NCBI GenBank assembly: GCA_030710605.1 | Contig: CP092879.1 | Coordinates: 27,909,201 to 27,973,200 of the forward strand | Source of the DNA: Cordylochernes scorpioides | Taxonomy: Eukaryota; Arthropoda; Arachnida; Pseudoscorpiones; Chernetidae | Length of the DNA: 64,000 bases | Direction of reading: 5' to 3' | Shown: piece by piece, positions 55,691 to 64,000 of the stretch | Numbering within the stretch: position 1 is the first letter of the stretch | How the letters are laid out: every line of letters begins with the position of its first letter | Translations under genes and position numbers: made by a program | Notes under the pieces: model-generated | Database searches by the model: none | What the model was told of the DNA's origin: nothing | What the model saw: the letters and a program-made list of their open reading frames with translations, nothing else

Positions 55691-56076
55691 CATATTAGTA
55701 TTATATATATATATAAAAGAGTGTTTAAGGGCTCCACATGCTCCACCAATTTATAAACTTAGAAGAAAACATATAATGAATTATAAGGAAATATTTTATG
55801 AAAGGGTACAAACAATCAAGGCTCAAGGGCTCACAAGAAAAGTGAACAAAAACTTTAATAACAAAAGGAAAGTCTTCGGGATATTATGACTCTGCCTTGG
55901 TTGAAAAATACCCCGAGCTATAATTACCTATGGAGATAATCTATTTAGATCACATATTAATCACGGCCAGAGGAAAATGTTGAATACCATCCCCCGCGGG
56001 ACAGAGCGGCCACATTTACCTTGAAATGGAAGCTGCCGTTTATACGGTGAAAAGTAGACATAGTGCAATAGATTTA

Positions 56077-56145
56077 TACACACACACACAAAAGCCTTTA
56101 TTAGGGACTTGCTCCATACAGATTCTCCCAATTGGGTAAGGTAAT
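56077..56145 (-). mobile_element. LINE tail with (GT)n end
   Basis: ACACACACACAAAAGCCTTT, ATTAGGGACTTGCTCCATAC, AGATTCTCCCA on the + strand. Same layout as 26140-26240; the hairpin is short (GGA/TCC). 56150-57200 holds no supported feature. Confidence 0.55.
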
Positions 56146-57202
56146 AATCATCTTGTGTTATTTACATAGAAATTAAACTGACTTTACTCTTCGTCTCAAA
56201 GTCATTCACTTGTTGATTGGTCCTTACATAATGATAATCTAAAAAATATATAGTAAGCTATTGCCTTAGATTTGTTTGCTGATATTTTTGAAAGTAATAC
56301 GTAGGGTGAAGTGTTGGTACATTTAATTTGTTGATATAGGGCCTTCCCCTCTGCATCACGGGCTGTACAATTTAGTAGGTAATGGGGGAGTTCTTCAGTA
56401 ATTTTCTAAATAGATTTATACAAATTTTGTGAGAAGGAGAGAAGGATGAGAAACATGTGTAAATAGTTTTCTTTTTTGGGCTCATGTTAATACTGATTAT
56501 AGTACTTGATTTATGTTCAATTAAAACCATTGCTATACTGGGCGAATCCTGTATGGGGCTTGATCTATAATAAAGGGTTTTGAGTGTGAAAGCTGCCATT
56601 TATACCATCAGCAAAATATTCAATGAAATGATCAGTTTGTTGACAAATTCACATAAAATAATTTGAGAAAAAATGTTTAATAGGTAGAAAGAATAATAAA
56701 TGCCAAAGCGCCTTTATCGCTAAAAACAAAATATAATGAAAATACAAAGCTATTGCCTTTGTTTTTGGTCAATTTTAGGTTTTTAATTGGTAGTTTTGTT
56801 TATTCATTGTTATTTCTCTGGGATTATATTTTGGCCATTTGTTAGTTGCATCTCCGTTTATTCGCCAGCTAAACCTTTTATTGGCGAATTTAAGACACAA
56901 TGAAGTTTCGTAAAATAGAATCCGACTAGAAAAATGGCCCTTGAACTAAACCATGTTATTTTGGTTATTTTTCCAGATTTATTAAAGATGGCGGTGTGGC
57001 AATTTTAGCCAACCTGATTATGATAGATGTGATATTATATTTTTAAGTCTATTTTGATAGTAATCTCACATAGAATCGGCAAATGTGAAAATAATATATT
57101 CTTAACTTGATTTTCGATACCCTGTATACGTATTTGAATTGTTGAGATCCCATTTAATTATTTATATCATTCTTTTGTTTTGTAAATAAATCGATCAATG
57201 AA

Positions 57203-57422
57203 CACGCTCATGGACAAAACTTAAGGAAGTGGAAAGTCTTTGATGGCGTTTGAGGTCGACCATTTTTTTTTTTTAAGGAGACAGAGGCAATTTTGTTCAC
57301 ACTTGGTAATCTCGCGTGTCTTCAATAATGATCATTGTGTATCAAACATCTTTCAGAGTTATTGTCTGAATCCCGATATACACACTAAAAGGTACAAATT
57401 TTTCAAATTTTGTCAATTGGTG
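57203..57422. mobile_element. MITE, GGACAAAACTTAAGGAAG family (copy 3)
   Basis: CACGCTCATGGACAAAACTT at the left and AATTTTGTCAATTGGTG|TA at the right. The interior matches copies 1 and 2 in reverse orientation (poly-T then AAGGAGACAGAGGCAA). The 61-aa ORF is incidental. Confidence 0.7.
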
Positions 57423-58091
57423 TAATTAAAAAATTTCCGAACTAGTATTAAATAAGATTTTGGTAGTTATTAAAGAAGTCAGATAAATTAACAAAAGTAC
57501 ATCCACAAATCTCTACGCCAGACATAAGAAAATCCAAGGTTTCGTATGAAACAAGTTCATATTGGAGGCGAGAAAATGAGGAAGTGATCTAGTTAATTTA
57601 TCATAAAAAGAAATCTTGTAAAATATATATTCATCCAGCCTTGACATCAGAAAGGTTTTGTTCTCATGATGATTCTACCTGTTCCAGCTAATTCCATGTC
57701 TTCTCTGACCCGTGATTAAGAAAATGTAATTAATTTTAGATAGAAAAGTATTAATTTATTTTAAACAATGGTGAGAAAATTTGAGATTCTTATTTCTTTT
57801 TCGATTAAAATAAAAATTAGACGAGGCTCATTGTTTTCCAAGATTACTGGAAAATGTATGTACATAACAAAATTAAAAAGACAAAAAAGAATTTAGGTTA
57901 AAAAAATCGAATTAAACTCAAATTTCACAGCTCATATAATGCAATCTTCTGAAATATTTGAGAGCGAAATAAAAATTACATTTTTTTTTAAATTTGAAAA
58001 TGCTATGAAGTACACTTCAACTAAAATCTACCAAAACATGTTTTTTTTTTCTTTAAATGAATCGAGTTCATTTGCATATAACATGTACATT

Positions 58092-58390
58092 CGAAACTAT
58101 TATAGACACGCATGATTCTTTTAAAAATAAAACAATTTCTACTGCTCTTACTGCAATGTAAAATTTTTAAAGCAACCTGGCCATTCACACGAGCATTTTA
58201 AATTACAGAGCGCCATCTAGTGGAACAAAATTCAACTAAACGTTGATTTAAATTGTTCCATGATATTGGCTAACCCATTTTTCTATTGCAGTATGGGCAG
58301 TAGAAATTGGTTTATTTTAAAAAGAATCATACGCGTCTATAATAGTTTAAAATTTTCATAAAAGATGGCGTGCTAATGCATCATAATATG
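58092..58390 (+). mobile_element. Inverted-repeat element (copy B) with 11-bp TSD
   Basis: The arms carry ATTCTTTTAAAAATAAAACA and CTACTGCTCTTACTGCAATG, with the inverse on the right. The right edge extends to GATGGCGTGCTAATGCATCA, the family 3' end. The 5' edge is truncated at CGAAACTATTATAG. ACATGTACATT is repeated exactly at 58081-58091 and 58391-58401. The centre has been replaced by a GCCATCTAGTGG-family segment (about 58180-58285). Confidence 0.75.
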
Positions 58391-58919
58391 ACATGTACAT
58401 TTTCAATGCTATCAATATTTATATCATTATGCCATTATAAATTGTGTCCTCAAAACTCATGCCCACTGGTGTCAAACCTAAGACAGCAGAGCAAGATGGA
58501 AAGAACCTATCTGGGTCAAATATTTTATAATAGGGAAAGATATACGAAATTTAATAGGTTCTGCAGACTTTTTATTATAAATAGACAGCTTCATGGAGCT
58601 TGAGGTACTACACTACTATGCGACTTGATTTACATCAATGAAATTCTTAATAAGTTATTTTAGAACATAACTCATTGTAAATAGCTCAACTTGATCAACT
58701 TTCTCTCTCCACGATACTAATTATTACAGATAACTTCATTAAATCTACTTCCATCATTGCTTTATATACTGCAAATAACTACCTTGCGATTTCTTTTATC
58801 TGATTATGTTGTTGCTTATTTGTTTAATGAATATGTTTATTCAATGCTCTTTTTCGTAGTTGTTTATTTTCTTTTTGATAATTCTGTTACCTACTCTACT
58901 ACAATATGAATTATTGTAA

Positions 58920-58995
58920 ATAGTTTCACGCGCAATTATCCAGATCGGATATAGCGTGTCCTGTTTGCAACTGGTAATAAATAAATAAATAAGAC
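58920..58995 (+). mobile_element. LINE 3' end, GATATAGCGTG terminus
   Basis: CGGATATAGCGTGTCCTGTT, then AATAAATAAATAAATAAGAC. Similar in order to the termini at 10522 and 24535 (GATATCGCG..AATAAA). No ORF upstream that I can assign. Confidence 0.5.
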
Positions 58996-59024
58996 AATTA
59001 TATATTTATATATAATACAAAAAA

Positions 59025-59165
59025 AAAAAGGCAGAACATGAACATTCACACGAGCATTTTACATTACAGAACGCCATCTAGTGGAACAAAAATCAACTAA
59101 ACGTTGATTCAACCTATTTCATGATATTTGACCGAACCATTTTCATGTTAAATCAAGAATAGCCA
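59025..59165 (+). repeat. GCCATCTAGTGG-family repeat
   Basis: AAAAAGGCAGAACATGAACA, CACACGAGCATTTTACATTA, GAACGCCATCTAGTGGAACA, AATCAACTAAACGTTGATTC, TGATATTTGACCGAACC. It matches the centre of copy B more closely than the 40331 copy. Confidence 0.6.
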
Positions 59166-59199
59166 ACCACCAAAACATATATATATAATACAATATAAA

Positions 59200-62100
59200 A
59201 ATAAAATTATTCGTGAGGCTCTTTTTATTATAATAAAAAATAAAGTCCAAACCAGCTTTAAAAATTTATCAGTTAAAAATATTTTAATGAAATTTTGGTA
59301 ATTATTTTTTTAATTATTTGTGTTTAAAATCTTTCATATCTTTACCTGTTCAACGATATCCAGAATTGAGATGCTAACTTCATAAAATAATTGTAGAAAA
59401 TCTGCTCTTTCACCTCCTCTAATAAAGAAAAAACATCAAAAGTAATAAATAAGCAATCAAAAAAAGACGAACGTTAAATTCCCGCCAAAAATTGTTCCAT
59501 TATAACAGCGTGACCCAATGTCTGGCCAGTCAAGGAAACCAAACAATAATTTTTATCGTATCCAGGTCCATTATATTCGGACACAAAAAATAAAAAAATG
59601 AGTCTATAATAATCTGTGGCAATTGTTACTTTTAAAGCTAGGCTATTGTAGTATAGTTTTTATTTGCTTTATATTGACATTGCTTTTTACCTGGTACTAG
59701 ATATATGCGTACAGATAATTCTATATTTATTGTAAATTTTTTGGATTTTTTTTGTTAATCCAAATAATGTTTGCATATATTAGACATCCGAAAGATTTTA
59801 AATATAAGTCGAAATATTTGTCAAATTTTGCATATTGAGAAATAATATATTAGTAATAATAAGATATCAAATATTTTTTCTAATTTTTAAAATATGATTT
59901 TTATTACAGAAATATTTCCAGTTTTTTTTTCTTTTATTTTTTTAAGATTACAAATATTTTTTTTTTTATAGTATTTCTATCTGAAATATTTAGCAATATA
60001 TAATTTAAGATTTATGTAAAAATAATACCTATAATAAACACTCCTCATATACTTGTATGATGATAAAAAAATAGAAAATTGAACTATGTATAACTTGTCA
60101 ATTGTTTTCATGCCCTTTCTTAACTTTACAAAAACCGAGGATAATAAAAAATAAATCAATAAACTTGAGCGATATGAATAGAGAAATATTTTAGATTCGA
60201 TTATAAATCACACACAGAAAAACGATTATACATAATTTTAAATATATAATAAGTATAAGTGTTGACTTTGCTTAGAATTATTAATGAAACTGATTCCAAT
60301 AATTATTAATTAAACATTATATTTATTGATTTACAAGAGAGAGAACAAAATATAAAAGGGAAACTAATATTGAAACAAAGAAACTTTTTTTCTGTTTTTG
60401 TAAGCGCCTATTTACCTGTGAGCTTACACACACTCTGTGGTAACAAATAATTAATATATGTACAACAATAAGGTATACATTTTAAATTATAAGAGAACAA
60501 TATATTGTAATTTAAAAGACTTTTTTTTTCGAATATTAATTAACGAATTATTTATAATTATTGAAAAATAAACATCTTATTGAATTTCAAAATTTTCAGC
60601 ATTAAAAAAATTATAAGATACATTTCTAATCATTATATCACTGAATTAGTAGCAGGATTATGTATGATGCCTAAACATAAGAGGCTTAGTAAGTTGATTG
60701 AATAGATCAAATCAGAGATGACCTTAGATAAAAATAGCATAGAGGTCGCCTATATCACTTACACTTATCTCTTGCATATATTTAACAAACTCTTTTCAAT
60801 GCATATAACATTTAAAAAATCATTTATTATAAATTAGCAGAATCATTATATATATAGCTATCTGAATTTTAATAAAGAGACAGATAGAGCAATTCGCGAC
60901 TTTTTTTACTATTATCTCTAATTTGCAAGGATATAGTTTAATAAACTCTAATAATATATTTTATTGGCTTTGTCTCTCTCTATATTACATAATATTCACA
61001 TACAAAAGAGTACGAAGTCGATATTAAAAAAAAAAAAAAACATGAATTCAGAAATTGAAAATCAATGAAATGATATATCTTTCTGAAGGATTCCCACAAT
61101 TTTTACAATAACAGTACTGTGTTTTAAGTCACAGGTTCTTCATCGCAATCATTTTGCACTGAGTTAAACATACTTCCTAGTTAATGGTTTTGTAGAGTCC
61201 TTCAGTTGACTCTCACAACCACAGTATTGATACCAAATAGAACTGCATACAGCATTCAGAGGGAATACCTTTTTGGAATAATATCGTTTATTAATTATTC
61301 AAATCACATTTCTTTGGTAAGATAATATTTATGGATGATTTATATCTCAAATAATGAATTGAAGTATTATCTTTTGTATAAGAGTTTTGATTAGATTCTG
61401 AAGAGAGAATCACACACAGATATATATTATATATTTTCAAAATAAATTTTATCTTAATCTTTATAACACATACACATTCATATAAAACTTATTAAGTATT
61501 AACCGTTAAAATACTTTTAAAATGTCATGCTTATTATTCACCATAAAATTTTTGCATTTTTATTAATGTAATTTTAGTTACTGTATCACACACTGACGCA
61601 CACATATATATAATATATTTTTATAATAGATTTTATTTGAATTTTTCACCTACATATAAAACTTATTAAGTATTAACCGTTAAAATATGTTTGAAATGTC
61701 ATGTTTATTGTTAATTATATAATTGTTAAATATATATATATTAATTAAAAAAATGAAAGAAAAAAATTAAATATAAAAAGGTCATGTGTTGAAATATATT
61801 AAATATATAAAATATAAATATATATTAATGTAATTAATTATTTTTCAAACTTAAAAAAAAAAAAAGAATATAGAATCAGTTTTAAATTTCTATATAAAAT
61901 TTTAAGCGTTTCTTTGAAATATTTTAATTAATTTTGTTTTTAAAAACAATTGATTCAAGACACATATCTTTAAATTTTTTTCAAAAAGTTAATAACTGTA
62001 AGTAAATTTCTATTTTTGGTAAGAATAATATGAATTTTTTTAAACGAGGGTAATGCCATTACATATATCTATATTTCCCATTGTTGTAATCTCATTATTC

Positions 62101-62700
62101 CTTATATATTTCCATTGTCTCAAATATCATAAATATTGAACTCACTATATTGAGAAAATATTTTTTCTATTTTGTTATAAATATATATGAAATATTTAAA
62201 AATGAAAATTTTATTTTCATATCGCAGTGTATCGTCAATATTTTGCGGTCACAGATTAAGCCAAGGTTGCTGAGTAAATTTAGTTCCTGAATCTAATCAT
62301 GGGTATCCAATTAAGATGTCAATGACCTACATTTCTTCCAAGGTCAACTTTCTCCTATAGAATTTCTCACCTTTACTCAAGTCGCCATATTTATTCTATT
62401 TTTTTATTATAAACAAAAATTTATTAAAGTTAAAATACATATTTCTTAATAAATATTACCTATATAAATTATTTATTAATATTATTTATAATATTATAGA
62501 TTTTTTAAATATTAAAATAGGTTTAGGATCTTCAAAAATGTACATTGTGTGTTTTTTAATATTGTCGTTAATATTTTTAGAATATATAAATAGTTTTATA
62601 TAACAAAAGTGTTTGAGGTTTCACAGAAAAATATATTTTTTTATAATAAAATAACCTAATTTAATAACAAATTAATAAAATATTTATAAGATTATAAATG
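59200..62700. other. Very AT-rich tract without genes
   Basis: Visibly the most AT-rich part of the window, with many poly-A/T runs and TATATA segments. No ORF, tRNA or element boundary was recognised except the duplication at 61430-61712. Confidence 0.6.
61430..61712. repeat. Two tandem copies, ~174-bp period
   Basis: TATAAAACTTATTAAGTATT then AACCGTTAAAATA and TGTCATG.TTATT occur at 61481 and again at 61655, preceded in both by an AT-rich stretch. The two are diverged elsewhere. Confidence 0.7.
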
Positions 62701-62796
62701 TTTAATATCAATTCACTTCATTTATTGTACAATACATATGCGCTTTAAACTAAATAAGAATTTTTGAATATAATTTGTCATTGATGTATTTACAAC

Positions 62797-64000
62797 AACA
62801 TCAAACAACAAAAACCCTTTATTTAGGGTCACTGACCCTATACAGGATTCACCAGAGGTATGCATATGAACAAAGCAGTAAGACAAAGGAAATAACGATA
62901 TATACAGAAGAAAAAGAAAAAAAAATAAGAAAGAGAAAGAGGGAAGCAAGAAAAACAACACAAAAAGAGTAGCAGTAAGAAAGTGAGGAGTGAGTGTCAC
63001 TTGGCCTTCTTCTGAGATATGGACTTGTGGAAACCATAAAACGCCGTAGCAATATACTTATTCTGGGTCATATTGTCAATTATTGATGGAAATGAAGCAC
63101 AGAGTTGCCCAGTTTTGAGCATAAGGGTTCTTCTTTCTTCTTTCAGAGCAGAGCAATCAAAAATATAGTGAGTGATTTCATTTTTTAGTTTTGAATTACA
63201 GAAGGTACAAATCGGGTCCTCACCGCAGAGCATCTTGGTGTGGTTTTCTCTAAAAAAACTTGAAAGTATTCTAACTTGTGCGAGTAGTCTTACAACCGGG
63301 AAAGGAAAATCCCCTAAAAGGTATCTCTCCGTCATGAAAGATATGTGAATGTCTTTGTAGTGAGAGTATAGCTTCGATTTGTCCATTCTTGTAAGGTCGT
63401 TTTGTATAGATTGGTCTGCCGCTGTTTTTAAGAGCCCTGTAATCGCGCTCCTCAGCGTTTCAGGATCATCACAGGAAACAAGTGCAGGGGATCCATTATT
63501 GTTAAGCAGATTGGTGAGCTTTTTAATGAAACCGATGGGTGTGCCCGAAGCATTAGACAGTTCCGTGTTCTATTAAAACATATACGCGGCAATCTGTCAC
63601 TGCTCATATTCAACACCCGCAGCCAATACTTCAGGGTTAATTTTAAAGCTGTTACACTCAATGAGATACGACCGGTTTCTAATCTGATTATGTAGCCTGG
63701 AGTGTATCTGGGCAGATTCAGGAACCTACGGATAAATATGTCTTGTATACTATCCAGTAAGTCTTTGTGCTCTGTTGCCCACAATGGAGCGGCATACATC
63801 AGGACAGCTCTCACTATTGTATCAAAGAGTTTGGTTGATAAATTTATTGACTTTGCTTTTGATTTTATTAATATTGAGTGTGTGGCGTTAATTGCTGTAA
63901 GTGCTTTTCCTTTAAAGTAATTTGCCGGGTGAGTAGTTGTTATTGTTGGTGTCAGAGGGAATCCCAAGTATGTATATCTTGAAGTTATTGTTATGGGTTT
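62797..64000 (-). pseudogene. LINE reverse transcriptase, 3' part (runs off window)
   Basis: The minus strand enters at 64000 in an open frame (RYTYLGFPLTPT) and continues through FDTIVRAVLMYAAPLWATEH, IRRFLNLPRYTPGYIIRLET and LKYWLRVLNMSSDRLPRICF, which is the thumb region typical of LINE RTs. Near 63565 the frame shifts by one base. The downstream frame (ELSNASGTPIGF..MDKSKLYSHY) then continues to ICTFCNSKLKNEITHYIFDC and a stop at 62997. C-x2-C-x9-H-x4-C is the C-terminal zinc-like motif. The 3' UTR (~200 bp) ends GAATCCTGTATAGGGTCAGT, GACCCTAAATAAAGGG and a TTG-rich tail at about 62797. The frameshift means this copy is dead unless it is a sequence error. The RT fingers, palm and endonuclease lie outside the window. 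Confidence 0.85.

Overview
The window is non-coding, transposon-dense nuclear DNA from an animal, rich in A+T (roughly 70% by eye). It contains a eukaryotic tRNA-Gly gene with pol III boxes A and B and a T-run terminator, a U6 snRNA-like copy, a complete BEL/Pao LTR retrotransposon, several lineages of non-LTR retrotransposons (LINEs), tRNA-derived SINEs, TA-flanked MITEs and many long palindromes. The BEL/Pao element together with LINE C-termini of the CPxC...PEHIL type fits an arthropod, perhaps an arachnid. That assignment rests on recalled family patterns and is only suggestive. I found no host protein-coding gene that I can defend; nearly all short ORFs are chance or repeat-derived.

Layout. 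0-10 kb: two mariner-like mini-MITEs, a ~380-bp tandem duplication split by a truncated LINE with a perfect 9-bp target-site duplication (TSD), a pogo-like MITE with an internal 74-bp tandem array, an 808-bp TIR element with a nested palindrome, two minisatellites, a palindromic LINE C-terminus and a palindromic SINE. 10-25 kb: LINE 3' ends, a ~455-bp inverted-repeat element, Penelope-type fragments with hammerhead-like motifs, a G18 tract and a small LTR-element remnant. 25-44 kb: SINE copies, the tRNA-Gly gene between direct repeats, a U6 pseudogene, a cluster of four same-strand LINE tails, a solo LTR, further palindromes, and two ~164-bp LINE-tail copies with perfect TSDs. 44.9-52.0 kb: the BEL/Pao element (7,120 bp, LTRs identical by eye, ACACA TSD, one 1,749-aa Gag-Pol ORF). 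52-64 kb: scattered repeats, a very AT-rich tract (59.2-62.7 kb), and at the right edge the 3' part of a LINE whose reverse transcriptase runs off the window.

Working together: the only apparently functional units are the BEL/Pao element, which encodes protease, RT, RNase H and integrase for its own movement, and the tRNA-Gly gene. The rest is mostly non-autonomous or broken. The observations most worth following are: (1) several unrelated-looking LINE tails share a 3' architecture of GAATC, a hairpin with changed but still paired stems, AATAAA and a microsatellite tail; (2) a dispersed inverted-repeat family whose copies carry 9-13 bp TSDs and a fixed 3' end, unlike a DNA transposon; (3) a hammerhead-like motif recurring in palindromic Penelope-type repeats; (4) four phased hairpins with compensating stems in the BEL/Pao LTR; (5) two ~164-bp LINE-tail copies sharing both ends.
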